Origin: SZUA-442 sp963753185
GTDB lineage: Bacteria; Actinomycetota; Acidimicrobiia; Spongiisociales; UBA5794
DNA: 64,000 nucleotides
Assembly (NCBI GenBank): GCA_963753185.1
Contig: CAVWBO010000007.1
Span: forward strand, 1,178,001 to 1,242,000
Reading direction: 5' to 3'
How positions within the stretch are numbered: position 1 is the first letter of the stretch; each line of letters starts with the position of its first letter. Made by a program: the position numbers and the translations under genes. This document shows, piece by piece, positions 17,919-26,928 of the stretch. A model generated the notes under the pieces. The model was not told the DNA's origin. It did not search any database and worked only from the letters and a program-made list of their open reading frames with translations.

Positions 17919-19091
17919 ATGTACGGGATGGACGATGAGGGCATCTTCGAACAGCTCCTCAAGCTCCTCCAATCGTCGGGTCCCGTCAACTGGAAGCTCG
18001 CGAGGGAGGTCACCAAGAGCCTTGCGGGCCCGCCGTCCCCGATCGAGCCGTCCGTCGCGGAGGAGTACCGCGAACTCGCCCATGTCGCCGACATGCGGTT
18101 GTCCGCCCACGTGGATCTCCCGTCAGCGTCGACCGGTGACCTGAACCCGACCGACAGGGCGACATGGGCTGCCGAGAACCAACAGGCGTTCCGCATCCTC
18201 GTCGAGCCGCTTGCGGACAAGCTCAGCGGTCTCACATCCCCCGGTTCGCTTCCCGGGATCGGCGACATGTCGTCGATGGGAGCCATGATCGCGCCGCTCG
18301 GGCCGGCGCTCATCGGCGTCCAAGCAGGCACGATGGTCGGCTTCATGGCCCACCGCACCCTCGGCCAGTTCGACACCGGCATGCCTGCCATGGACCACGA
18401 CAGGCTCTATGTGATCGTTCCCAACCTCGACGACTTCGCCATCGACCACGGCATCGACCATCGCCAGGTTCGCTTGTGGGCAGCGATGCACGAGGTCGCA
18501 TTCCACCGGATCATGGCCATCGAGTGGGTTCGCGGACGGTTCGTGTCCCTCATCGAGGCCTTCTATGACTCCGTCGAGATCGACACGACCGATCTCCTCG
18601 GGAAGCTCGCATCGCTCAACGACCCTGCCGAGCTCCAACGCATGCTCGGCGAGGGTGAGGGCGGTGATCCTGGCGGCCTGATCAAGGGAACGTCCGACGC
18701 GGAACGCCTCGGCGACGTCCAGGCCTTCACCTCGTTCATCGACGGGTACGCAGACAGGCTTGTTCGTGTCGCAGGTCGTGAGCTGCTTCCGAGCATCGAC
18801 CGCATCGAATCCGCATACGCGACGCGGCGAGCCGAACCCGACCAGGCCGAGCAGTTCCTGCAGCAGTTCGCGGGCCTCACGATCGAGCGCTGGCGCGCCA
18901 CGGATGCGGCGACCTTCTGCGACGAGGTTGTGGAGCGCTGGGGAGAGTCGGCCCTCGGCAAGGTCTGGGAACATCCGGACGCGATGCCGACGCTCGCCGA
19001 GCTGACGGATCCCATCGGGTGGGCGGCGCGGGTCCTCCTCGATGACGACACGTTCGGCGGCCCATCCGATATGCCAGACGACGCCGTCTGA
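17919..19091 (+). CDS. DUF2342-type zinc metalloprotease-like protein
   Basis: The 390-residue protein matches an actinobacterial family annotated as zinc-dependent metalloprotease or F420-biosynthesis-associated protein (DUF2342). The HExxH zincin motif is visible in MHEVAFHRIMA. The conserved flanking stretch GTMVGFMAHRTLGQFD and the later GLTIERWRATDAATFCDEVV fit the family. The true reaction is not established in general. It starts 2 nt after the htrA stop and is very likely co-transcribed with it, which may point to an envelope quality-control role. Confidence 0.8.
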   Translation: MYGMDDEGIFEQLLKLLQSSGPVNWKLAREVTKSLAGPPSPIEPSVAEEYRELAHVADMRLSAHVDLPSASTGDLNPTDRATWAAENQQAFRILVEPLADKLSGLTSPGSLPGIGDMSSMGAMIAPLGPALIGVQAGTMVGFMAHRTLGQFDTGMPAMDHDRLYVIVPNLDDFAIDHGIDHRQVRLWAAMHEVAFHRIMAIEWVRGRFVSLIEAFYDSVEIDTTDLLGKLASLNDPAELQRMLGEGEGGDPGGLIKGTSDAERLGDVQAFTSFIDGYADRLVRVAGRELLPSIDRIESAYATRRAEPDQAEQFLQQFAGLTIERWRATDAATFCDEVVERWGESALGKVWEHPDAMPTLAELTDPIGWAARVLLDDDTFGGPSDMPDDAV

Positions 19092-19154
19092 GCGGCCTCC
19101 GTCCTGGGGTACCCTGCTCCATTCCCAGCTTCCAACAGACCCCGAGGAGCACAC

Positions 19155-19613
19155 ATGACAGCCGCCATCGGACAGCCCGCACCGTCGTTCAGCCTCGTCG
19201 ATCAGGCGAGGAACCAGGTCAGCCTCGACGACCTCAAGGGGAAGAAGAGCCTGATCGTGTTCATTCCCTTCCCGTTCACGGGCATCTGCGATTCCGAGGG
19301 CTGTGCCATTCGCGACGGCCTCGGAGAACTCTCCGCGATGGACGCCAACGTCGTCGTCATCACCGCCCACGCGGTCGCGACGAACGCGAAGTGGGCAGAG
19401 GTCAACTCGTTCGAGTTCCCCATCCTGTCTGACTTCTGGCCGCACGGCGACGTCTCGAGGGCGTACGGGGTGTTCAGTGAGGAGCGGGGAGTCCCGACTC
19501 GCTCATCGTTCGTCCTCGACGCGGACGGCATCGTCCGCGACATCATCGCAACAGACAGCCTTGGCGTCGCTCGCGAGCATGAGGTGCAGGTGGAGGCACT
19601 GGCGCGGGTCTAG
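19155..19613 (+). CDS. Peroxiredoxin, AhpE-like
   Basis: It reduces peroxides with an active-site cysteine. The 152 residues have the thioredoxin-like fold with PFTGICDSEGC, in which C45 is the peroxidatic cysteine. C50 nearby is a possible resolving cysteine. The conserved Arg of the active site is in GVPTRSSFVLD. AhpE-type enzymes in actinobacteria take electrons from mycoredoxin. A gaggag site lies 6 nt before ATG 19155. Its stop codon overlaps that of the convergent regX3-like gene in a shared CTAG. Confidence 0.9.
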   Translation: MTAAIGQPAPSFSLVDQARNQVSLDDLKGKKSLIVFIPFPFTGICDSEGCAIRDGLGELSAMDANVVVITAHAVATNAKWAEVNSFEFPILSDFWPHGDVSRAYGVFSEERGVPTRSSFVLDADGIVRDIIATDSLGVAREHEVQVEALARV

Positions 19614-20278
19614 TCCGTTTCGAGCCGGTACCCAACGCCCCGAATGGTCGTGATGCGAGGAGTGTCCTCGTGTTGCTCGAGCTTGCGACGCAACCTTCGG
19701 ATGTGTTGGTCGAGGCTCTTCGTGTCCCCCCAGCCGAGACCCCACACCTCGTCGAGGATGCGGTCCCTCGTCACGATCCGCCCTGCGCGATCCATAAGCA
19801 TCGACATCACCTCGAACTCCTTGCGGGGCAGGTCGAACGAGATGTCGCCGACCACGAGTTGGTATCGATCGGAATCGAGTGACACGTTGCCGACGGAGAC
19901 CGTCTCCGGTTGATCCACGGTGGCCGCGCGACGAGCGACGGCGCGCACACGGGCGATGAGCTCGCGTGCCGAGTACGGCTTCGTCAGGTAGTCGTCGGCT
20001 CCGAGCTCGAGCGCAGCGACGACATCGGACTCTGCATCCTTCGCCGACACGATGATCACAGGGATCGCCGAGTCCTTTCGAATCGCACGCAGGACGTCGA
20101 GTCCCGGCACGGAGGGAAGCATGAGGTCGAGCAGGACGACGTCGAACCGACCTTCACGGAACGCCACGATCGCATCACGTCCGTCTGTCGCTGCCTCCGC
20201 GTCGATCCCCTCGATCTCGAGGGCCATCCGAAGGGCATCGACGTACGCAGGTTCATCCTCGACGATGAGCACCCTCAT
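19610..20278 (-). CDS. regX3: OmpR/PhoB-family response regulator (RegX3-like)
   Basis: It is the DNA-binding partner of the kinase encoded just upstream. The 222 residues have a receiver domain with the acidic pair D8/E9, phospho-acceptor D51 (LLDLMLP) and K100 (LTKPYSARELIARVRAV). A winged-helix domain follows, with DLPRKEFEVMSMLM and LDQHIRRLRRKLE, ending TTIRGVGYRLE. The receiver closely resembles RegX3/PhoB, regulators of phosphate starvation genes. The gene follows senX3 with a 4-nt ATGA overlap. The pst operon starts divergently next to the kinase and has a PHO box. Confidence 0.92.
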   Translation of the reverse strand: MRVLIVEDEPAYVDALRMALEIEGIDAEAATDGRDAIVAFREGRFDVVLLDLMLPSVPGLDVLRAIRKDSAIPVIIVSAKDAESDVVAALELGADDYLTKPYSARELIARVRAVARRAATVDQPETVSVGNVSLDSDRYQLVVGDISFDLPRKEFEVMSMLMDRAGRIVTRDRILDEVWGLGWGDTKSLDQHIRRLRRKLEQHEDTPRITTIRGVGYRLETD

Positions 20279-21495
20279 GGCGCCCCCTCTGGGAGGACCG
20301 GCAGGCACAGGGTGAACGTCGACCCGACGCCGACCTTGGAATCGACCGTGATCGTTCCGCCATGGGCGAGCGCGACATTGCGAACGATCGACAGGCCAAG
20401 ACCGGTCCCGCCCGCCTCGCGGCTCAGCGACCGGTCGACGCAGAAGAATCTCTCGAACACGCGGTCGACGTAACGCTGCGGGATTCCGATCCCCGTATCG
20501 GCGACGGACAGGCAGACCGTGCCGTCGGCCGTCGACGACCGGTACCGCACGGTCCCCGGCTCACCCTTGATTGCGGTGTAGGTGACGGCGTTGTGGAGGA
20601 GGTTGCCGATCGCCGAGACCAGCTGCTGTCGATCAGCCGCGACCATGGCCTCGTCTGTGCCCTCATCGATGATCATGATGTCCTTCTCGCGAGCGAGATC
20701 CTCGAGCGATGTGACGGCCTCGGCGATGAGCGACGCGAACGACTGCGGAGTGTGCTCGGCTCCGAGCGACTCCGTCTCCGCCAGGATCAGCACATCATCG
20801 ATCACGTGCGCCATGCGGGTGGCCTCGGACTGGAGGCGCTGGGCGAGCCGTATCCGCATCTCGTCATCCTCGGCCTCAACGAGTGTCTCGGCGAGCAGGG
20901 ACAGTGCGCCGAGGGGCGTCTTGAGTTCATGGCTCGCGTTTGCGACGAAGTCCTTGCGCATCGCCTCGACCCTGTGCCGATCGGTGAGGTCGATGATGTA
21001 GACGACAGCACCGTCGACGGCGCTCGATCCGTCGAGGATCGGTATGGCGGTGAGGCTCACGATCCGCCGTTGAGGGGTGTACAAATCGAACTCGAGGTCC
21101 TCACCGACGCCCGTGAACGTCACCCGTTCGATCAGTTGGAGCACCCTGGTGCGGGCAACCGCATCGCCAAGCCTGCCCTTCATGACGTCATCCGCAGCCC
21201 GATTCGTGAGGACCACCCCGCGCTCACGGTCGGCGATCACGATACCGAGCTCCGTGCTGTCGACGGCGAGGTGGAGCAGCGATGCCTCCTGCCTCGCCGA
21301 AGCGAGGTCCCGTTCGAGGCCGCGTACGTTTCGATAGAGGCTCCGTGGTCGGTTGCCATCACCGGAGTTGATCGTGGATCGGTCGAGTACGGCATCTACC
21401 TCGCGATCGAGGCGCACGTACCGCGTCGATACCACGGCGAGAGTGATGGTGAGGCCCACGACGACGAGGCCGAGGAGTACGACGATTCCGTCCAC
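20275..21495 (-). CDS. senX3: Sensor histidine kinase (SenX3/PhoR-like)
   Basis: The 406-residue kinase has an N-terminal membrane helix (4-23), with no clear second one, then a PAS-like domain (about 70-175). The dimerisation/phosphoacceptor box is NASHELKTPLG (H189). The ATPase part has LLHNAVTYT, VADTGIGIP and GGTGLGLSIV. SenX3 and PhoR control the Pho regulon by responding to the Pst/PhoU state. The start is GTG 21495; TATAGT lies 8 nt upstream on the minus strand with no ribosome site, which suggests a leaderless transcript. regX3 overlaps its stop. Confidence 0.92.
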   Translation of the reverse strand: MDGIVVLLGLVVVGLTITLAVVSTRYVRLDREVDAVLDRSTINSGDGNRPRSLYRNVRGLERDLASARQEASLLHLAVDSTELGIVIADRERGVVLTNRAADDVMKGRLGDAVARTRVLQLIERVTFTGVGEDLEFDLYTPQRRIVSLTAIPILDGSSAVDGAVVYIIDLTDRHRVEAMRKDFVANASHELKTPLGALSLLAETLVEAEDDEMRIRLAQRLQSEATRMAHVIDDVLILAETESLGAEHTPQSFASLIAEAVTSLEDLAREKDIMIIDEGTDEAMVAADRQQLVSAIGNLLHNAVTYTAIKGEPGTVRYRSSTADGTVCLSVADTGIGIPQRYVDRVFERFFCVDRSLSREAGGTGLGLSIVRNVALAHGGTITVDSKVGVGSTFTLCLPVLPEGAP

Positions 21496-21503
21496 GGGGC
21501 TTG

Positions 21504-21509
21504 ACTATA
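21504..21509 (-). promoter_or_regulatory. -10 box for leaderless senX3 transcript
   Basis: TATAGT on the minus strand lies 8 nt before the GTG start of the kinase gene and no ribosome binding site is present. Confidence 0.5.
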
Positions 21510-21567
21510 GGTTGGCGACCCCCTCCCCGAACCCTGACCGGGTGCGTGCTTCGGCGATACCACCGGA

Positions 21568-21585
21568 GTTCACCCCCAGTTCACC
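21568..21585 (+). promoter_or_regulatory. PHO box upstream of pstS
   Basis: GTTCACC occurs twice with an 11-nt period (21568 and 21579). This matches the direct-repeat unit recognised by PhoP/RegX3-type regulators in actinobacteria. A possible -10 (TACCTT, 21617) follows 31 nt later. The box lies between senX3 and pstS, so it could act on both. Confidence 0.7.
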
Positions 21586-21683
21586 TCCCGTGCGGGTCGG
21601 CGTCACGATGGCGCCATACCTTCTTGCCTGTCCGGATGGGCTACGGACATTCCCAGGTACACACTCAGGAGAGGAAATCGTCC

Positions 21684-22745
21684 ATGAGACGCACGTTCTG
21701 GATCGTCGCCGTTCTCGCATTCGCGTTGCTCGCGTCTGCGTGCAGCAGCGACTCGGATGACACGACCACGACCGCGGCAGGCGGCGAGACCACGACGACC
21801 GCCGGTGGCGGCGGCGACGAGATGTCGCAGTGGGGGCTCCCGATCGTCGATCCGCTCGACGTTCCTGAGGGTGATGTCGGAATCGCCGGCTCCTCGACGG
21901 TGTTCCCGCTGTCTGTTGCGGTTCTCGACCAGTGGATCGACGAGGGCGGACCCGAGTACTCGATCGATTCCATTGGATCGGGAGGCGGCCTCGAACGTTT
22001 CTGCGTCGAGGGAGCCTCCGACATCGCCAACGCCAGCCGTGCCATCAACGATGAGGAGATTGCGGCCTGTGCATCGATCGGTCGCACGATCGTGCCCGTG
22101 AGGGTCGGATCGGACGCCCTGTCCCTCGTCATCAGCAACGGCAACACCTTCGCCCAGGAGCTGACATTGGAGGAGATCGCCACGGCGTTCTCACTTCCTG
22201 CAGGATCCACCTGGGCCGACGTGAATCCTGCCTTTCCGGCACACCCGCTCCAGACGTTCTCGCCGGGAGCGGACTCCGGAACGTTCGACTACTTCAACGA
22301 GGTCGTGTTCCCAGAGGAAACAGACGCAGATGAGCCGTCACCGATCCTGTCGTCTGGTGCAGAGATCGTCGGTGAGGACGACAACCTCACGGTGCGCGGC
22401 GTTGCCGATGACGGTTGCACCGAGGGCGATCTCAGCTCGACGTGTGCGATCGGCTACTTCGGCTTCGCATTCTTCCAGCAGAATGCGGCATCGCTCCAGG
22501 CAGTCGTCGTCGAGGGCGTGGAGCCGTCGGCCGAGAACGTGAACAACGACACGTACCCGATCTCGCGCCCCCTGTACATGTACACGGCCGAGGAGGTCGT
22601 CGCCGAGAAACCCCAGGTTGCGCTGTTCATGGCGTACTACCTCAACAACGTCAACGACCTGATCGGTGCCGTCGGGTACTTCCAGGCGCCTGACGAAGCG
22701 CTTCAGGAAGCGGCAGACGCGATTGCAGCTGCAGCGGGCTTCTGA
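21684..22745 (+). CDS. pstS: Phosphate-binding lipoprotein of the Pst transporter
   Basis: It captures phosphate outside the membrane for PstCA. The 353 residues begin with a lipoprotein signal; the modified cysteine is probably C20 in LLASACSS. A Thr/Gly-rich linker follows (about 24-40), then the PstS core with the phosphate loop GIAGSSTVFPL, IGSGGGLERFC, ASDIANASRAI and PGADSGTFDYF. An aggagagga site lies 8 nt before ATG 21684. A PHO box is upstream, and a strong hairpin separates it from pstC. I infer phosphate-starvation induction. Confidence 0.94.
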   Translation: MRRTFWIVAVLAFALLASACSSDSDDTTTTAAGGETTTTAGGGGDEMSQWGLPIVDPLDVPEGDVGIAGSSTVFPLSVAVLDQWIDEGGPEYSIDSIGSGGGLERFCVEGASDIANASRAINDEEIAACASIGRTIVPVRVGSDALSLVISNGNTFAQELTLEEIATAFSLPAGSTWADVNPAFPAHPLQTFSPGADSGTFDYFNEVVFPEETDADEPSPILSSGAEIVGEDDNLTVRGVADDGCTEGDLSSTCAIGYFGFAFFQQNAASLQAVVVEGVEPSAENVNNDTYPISRPLYMYTAEEVVAEKPQVALFMAYYLNNVNDLIGAVGYFQAPDEALQEAADAIAAAAGF

Positions 22746-22767
22746 GACAGAACGATGAGCGCCATGA

Positions 22768-22803
22768 GATGGTCCCGGTCGGACTCCACCGACCGGGACC
22801 ATC
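22768..22803 (+). terminator. Intra-operon hairpin between pstS and pstC
   Basis: A perfect 15-bp stem (GATGGTCCCGGTCGG with its complement) and a 6-nt loop are present without a clear T tract. It probably reduces read-through or stabilises the pstS mRNA so that the binding protein is made in excess. Confidence 0.6.
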
Positions 22804-22905
22804 GGCGCCTCGATTCGCCCTCGTGCGGATCCCCCGCACAGGGACCAAGATGGGATCGTACGATGGACCACGACAGGCCGATACGCGCGAGAGCCAGGCA
22901 TCGAC

Positions 22906-23874
22906 ATGACCGCTGACACACCATCAAGTCCGTCCGTCGGGCAGCAGATACGGAAACGCCCTCGGCCGCTCGAGGGCGTCATCGTCGGCTCCTTGTTCGT
23001 CGCCGGAGCGCTCTCGATCGCTATCACATTGGGGATCGTCTACGAGCTCGGCAAGGAGTCGCTGCTCTTCTTCCAGGACGAGCGAGTGGACCTCATGGAG
23101 TTCTTCGGAACCACCGTGTGGCAGCCACAAGCGGGGAGCTTCGGGATCTGGCCCCTCGTCCTCGGCACGATGCTCATCACCGTCATCGCCTTGATCGTCG
23201 CCGTTCCACTGGGCCTCGCCGCCGCGATCTACCTCTCCGAATACGCATCGACCAGGGTGCGGAACATCTTCAAGCCAGTACTCGAGATCCTTGTCGGCAT
23301 CCCCACTGTCGTATTCGGCTTCTTCGCGATTTCCTTCGTCACACCGCTCATCCGGTCCATCCTCGGGTCCAGCACCGTCGGGTTCTTCAACGTGCTCTCG
23401 GCAGGCATCGTGGTGGGCATCCTCATCATCCCGCTCGTCAGCTCCCTCGCCGAGGATGCGATGTCCGCGGTACCGAGTTCGCTTCGCGAAGCCGCCTACG
23501 GGCTCGGAGGTTCCAAGCTCGAGGTCTCCCTTCGGATCGTCGTCCCCGCAGCCCTCTCGGGCATCGCTGCAGGCATCGTCGTAGCCGCCTCCCGGGCCAT
23601 CGGTGAAACGATGGTGGTCACACTCGCCGCCGGTGCATCACCACGGAACTTCGAGTTCGGTTCGGATCCGCTCTTCTCCTACATCCTCAACCCGTTCCAG
23701 GGGGCCCAGACGATGACGGGGTACATCGCGATCACCGCGAGCGGAGACCTCGCCTACAACACGATCGACTACAACTCCATCTTCGCGATCGGCCTGACTC
23801 TCTTCTTCATCACGCTCGGACTCAACTCGATCAGCCGCCGGGTCGTGAAGCGCTTCCGTCAGGAGTACGAGTGA
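22906..23874 (+). CDS. pstC: Phosphate ABC transporter permease PstC
   Basis: The 322-residue inner-membrane permease has six hydrophobic segments. The first is at about 26-46 and the rest follow from about 80. The ABC-interaction loop EAAYGLGGSKLEVSLRIVVPAALSG corresponds to the EAA motif, and ASRAIGETMVVTLAAG is typical of PstC. It follows the pstS hairpin and its stop overlaps the pstA start (GTGA). With PstA it forms the phosphate channel. ATG 22906 has no strong ribosome site. Confidence 0.93.
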   Translation: MTADTPSSPSVGQQIRKRPRPLEGVIVGSLFVAGALSIAITLGIVYELGKESLLFFQDERVDLMEFFGTTVWQPQAGSFGIWPLVLGTMLITVIALIVAVPLGLAAAIYLSEYASTRVRNIFKPVLEILVGIPTVVFGFFAISFVTPLIRSILGSSTVGFFNVLSAGIVVGILIIPLVSSLAEDAMSAVPSSLREAAYGLGGSKLEVSLRIVVPAALSGIAAGIVVAASRAIGETMVVTLAAGASPRNFEFGSDPLFSYILNPFQGAQTMTGYIAITASGDLAYNTIDYNSIFAIGLTLFFITLGLNSISRRVVKRFRQEYE

Positions 23875-25271
23875 CGACGACCCGCGAAACCGGAGAGAAG
23901 CTCTACTTTCCCACGGAGGAGGAGTTCGAGGGACTTCTGGCGAAGCGGAAGCGTCGCGGGTTCTTCGTCCAGGTGGCCCTCCTCGGTGCGCTCGTGATCG
24001 CCGTTCTCGCCCTGGCGACTCTCCTGTACACGATCGTCAACGACTCGTTCGGCCTCGTCGCACAGGTGAACCAGGTCGAACCCGAGGAGATCGTCGCAGC
24101 GGCAGGGTACGACCCTGCCGAGGTCGGGCTCGGCGACCTCACGACTGGGGAGCTGGTCACCGCGCTCGAAGCCGGCATCTCGACCAACGTCGGACGCAGG
24201 CTCGAACGCGACCAGCGGTTCTTTGCCGATCGGCTGGTGTTCGAGTCCCAGGGGAAATGGGATGAGGTGTGCGCGCGCGGCGACGCTCCAACCGGGTGCA
24301 CCGCCGAACCCAGGAGCCAGGCCAACCTGGTGCTCCTCGTCGAGGAGCGCATCATCAATCCAGACATCATCGACTCGGCCACGCTCACGGAATCGATCCT
24401 CGATCCTGGGGGATTCGAGGAGGAGGTGAGGACGACCTTCGAGACGTCACCCGAAAGGTACGGTGACTACACCTTCGATCAGGTGCGCTTCCAGTGGCGC
24501 GCATGGTTCAGCTGGCGCTTCGTGACCAGCCCGGCGAGCTCGACCCCGGAACTTGCGGGCATCTGGACCGCCATCCTCGGTTCGCTGTGGCTGGTGTTGA
24601 TCACGATCCTGTTCGCTGTTCCGGTTGGCGTCGGAGCTGCGATCTACCTCGAGGAGTTCGCCCGACCGAACCGGATCAACGACCTCATCCAGACGAACAT
24701 CAACAACCTGGCAGGTGTCCCCTCCATCGTCTACGGCATGCTTGGCCTTGCGGTGTTCGTCAGGATCATGGAACCCATCACCTCGGGGTCCCTCTTCGGC
24801 GAAGGGGCGCCGAACGGTCGTACGGTCCTCGCAGCCGGCCTCACGTTGGGTGCTCTCACCCTCCCTGTCGTGATCATCAGTTCCCAGGAGGCGATTCGTG
24901 CGGTGCCGAACTCGCTGCGGCAGGCGGGAATGGGGCTCGGCGGAACACGGTGGCAGACGGTGCGGAGCCACGTCCTCCCCCTCGCCCTCCCCGGCATCCT
25001 CACCGGCACGATCCTCGCCGTGGCCAGGGCCATCGGGGAGACAGCGCCGCTCATCCTCGTCGGCGCGGCGAGCTTCATCACGACCAGCCCATCGGGACCG
25101 TTCAGCCAGTTCACAGCCCTGCCGATCCAGATCTTCCAATGGTCGTCCTTCCCGCAGTTCGAGTGGAGGCACCTCGCCGCCGCTGCGAGCCTCGCCCTGC
25201 TGATCCTCCTGCTCCTGCTCAATGCCGGTGCCGTACTTCTCCGCAACCGATACTCGAGGAGACTCCAGTGA
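23871..25271 (+). CDS. pstA: Phosphate ABC transporter permease PstA with a large extracytoplasmic insertion
   Basis: The C-terminal part (about 230-466) is a normal PstA with ABC loop QAGMGLGGTRWQTVRSHVLP and ARAIGETAPLILVGAASF. The protein is 466 residues, while typical PstA has about 280-300. The extra length is a soluble segment (about 60-225) between the first helix (31-55) and the next. It contains two cysteines (VCARGDAPTGCTA) that could form a disulfide. Some PstA proteins elsewhere have an N-terminal extension of this sort (DUF3333). The start is GTG 23871, overlapping pstC by 4 nt. Confidence 0.9.
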   Translation: MTTTRETGEKLYFPTEEEFEGLLAKRKRRGFFVQVALLGALVIAVLALATLLYTIVNDSFGLVAQVNQVEPEEIVAAAGYDPAEVGLGDLTTGELVTALEAGISTNVGRRLERDQRFFADRLVFESQGKWDEVCARGDAPTGCTAEPRSQANLVLLVEERIINPDIIDSATLTESILDPGGFEEEVRTTFETSPERYGDYTFDQVRFQWRAWFSWRFVTSPASSTPELAGIWTAILGSLWLVLITILFAVPVGVGAAIYLEEFARPNRINDLIQTNINNLAGVPSIVYGMLGLAVFVRIMEPITSGSLFGEGAPNGRTVLAAGLTLGALTLPVVIISSQEAIRAVPNSLRQAGMGLGGTRWQTVRSHVLPLALPGILTGTILAVARAIGETAPLILVGAASFITTSPSGPFSQFTALPIQIFQWSSFPQFEWRHLAAAASLALLILLLLLNAGAVLLRNRYSRRLQ

Positions 25272-26178
25272 CTGACCACGAACGAAGAGAGCCCGCAGGT
25301 GTCGACACGGCATGGCGGACAGAGGACCACAGCGACATCGAAGAGGACTTCACGGCCATTGTCCACCACACCGACGATGCGCCAGAGGCCAGTACGCCCG
25401 GCGTCCTCGAAACCCGGGACATGGACGTCTATTACGGGGATTTCAGGGCGGTCGCCGAGGTTTCGCTCAACTTCGCTTTCAACCAGATCAGTGCCCTCAT
25501 TGGGCCGTCGGGCTGCGGGAAGTCGACCGTTCTGCGATCCCTCAACCGCATGAACGACCTCATCCCGTCGGCCCGTGTCGAGGGCGAGGTCAGGTATCAC
25601 GGGGAGAACATCTACGTCCCGGGCGTCGATCCGGTCGAGATCCGCAGGCGAATCGGCATGGTGTTCCAGAAGCCGAACCCGTTCCCGAAGTCGATCTTCG
25701 ACAACATCGCATGGGGGGCGAAGGTCAACGGGTTCCACGGGTCGAAGGCGGATCTCGGGGATCTGGTCGAAGAGGCGCTGCGCGACGCCGCCCTCTGGGA
25801 CGAGGTCAAGGACAAGCTCAAGGAGAGCGGGCTCTCGCTCTCGGGCGGGCAGCAGCAGCGGCTGTGCATCGCCGGGCCATCGCAACCCAGCCCGATGTGA
25901 TCCTCATGGATGAGCCATGCTCAGCCCTCGACCCCATCGCTACGCTCAGGATCGAGGAGCTCATGATCCAGCTCAAGGAGCAATACTCGATCATCATCGT
26001 GACCCACAACATGCAGCAGGCCGCTCGCGTGTCGGACATGACGGCGTTCTTCAACGTGGCGCTCGACACGAAGGGCCAGCGCACGGGGTATCTCGTCGAG
26101 TACAGCCCGACGGACGAGTTGTTCACATCACCAAGGGAAAAGGCCACGGAGGACTACATCACGGGACGGTTCGGATGA
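25268..26178 (+). pseudogene. pstB: Phosphate ABC transporter ATPase PstB, frame broken by one base
   Basis: It is the ATPase that drives phosphate import. Frame one runs from GTG 25268 (GTGA overlap with pstA) through Walker A GPSGCGKST and FQKPNPFPKSIFDNI to the signature LSGGQQQRLCIA at about 25873. It then meets a premature stop at 25900. The rest (RAIATQPDVILMDEPCSALDP with Walker B, then VTHNMQQAARVSDM) continues in the next frame to 26178. Adding one C between 25873 and 25874 restores the normal CIARAIA. The N-terminus has an extra acidic stretch of about 45 residues. It may be a sequencing or assembly error rather than a real mutation, since four more indels follow within 1.1 kb. Confidence 0.85.
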
Positions 26179-26900
26179 CCGATATGACCAACGCCGACGC
26201 CGATCGCCGAAGAGCATGCCGAGATCCGGCACGCATTCGGGGAACAGCTCCACCAGATCCACAGCGGTCTCGTCCAGATGGCATCGCTCGTCCTCGAGAA
26301 CGCCAGGCGGGCCGGCGAAGCCGTGCTCGACAATCGGCTGGATCTCGTCGGCCGAGATCCGAAGCGGCGACTCGGAGATCGATGCGTTGTACATCCGAGC
26401 TCGAGCATCAGGTCTTCGATGTGCTTGCCCGTCAGCAACCCGTTGCGAAGGATCTGCGCTTCCTCGTATCCGCAACACGCATGCTGTACGAACTCGAACG
26501 CAGTGGGGATCTCGCGGTCAATTGTGCCAAAGCGATGAGGCGGATGGACGGATTCAGCCTGACACCATCGCTCAAGGCGACCCTCGGCAGACTCGTCGAC
26601 GAGTCGACGTCACTGTTCGGGAGGGGCATCGAAGCACTCGATGAGATGGATGCCTCGGCGGGTTACCGGCTCGAGCGAGAGGATGATGTCGTCGATGACA
26701 TTTGCGGCCGGTTCTATCAGGACCTGGCGAGGGAATCGGCATCGATCGGCGTCGAGGCAGGCATCGAGTTGTCGAGGATCGCCCGATTCTTCGAACGGAT
26801 CGCCGATCATGCCGTGAACGTCGCCGAAGGCGTCACCTATACGGTCACGGCAGAACCGCCCAGCACCGTCGAACCGGATGTCGCTCGGCGCAACGAGTAA
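26175..26900 (+). pseudogene. phoU: Phosphate signalling protein PhoU, broken by three single-base insertions
   Basis: PhoU couples the Pst transporter to SenX3. ATG 26175 overlaps the pstB stop (ATGA). The protein can be followed only through four frame segments. The first is MTDMTNADAD. The second is AEEHAEIRHAFGEQLHQ on to LVLENARRAGEAV. The third is AEIRSGDSEIDALYI. The last is ELEHQVFDVLARQQPVAKDLRFLVS to the end. Each join is explained by one extra G or C near 26205, 26350 and 26396. The C-terminal two thirds are intact and typical (AKDLRFLVSATRMLYELERSGD, ARFFERIADHAVNVAEG). Real inactivation would derepress the Pho response; base-calling error is the alternative. Confidence 0.8.
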
Positions 26901-26928
26901 ACCACCCAGCGAGAGCTTTCTCGTTGCG

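Noticed and set aside
24494..25267. N-terminal extension of PstB upstream of 25268
   Set aside because: The open frame upstream is inside pstA in another frame; GTG 25268 overlaps the pstA stop as in a coupled operon.
25268..26178. Programmed frameshift in pstB
   Set aside because: There is no slippery heptamer or downstream structure, PstB is not known to need one, and four more indels follow nearby.
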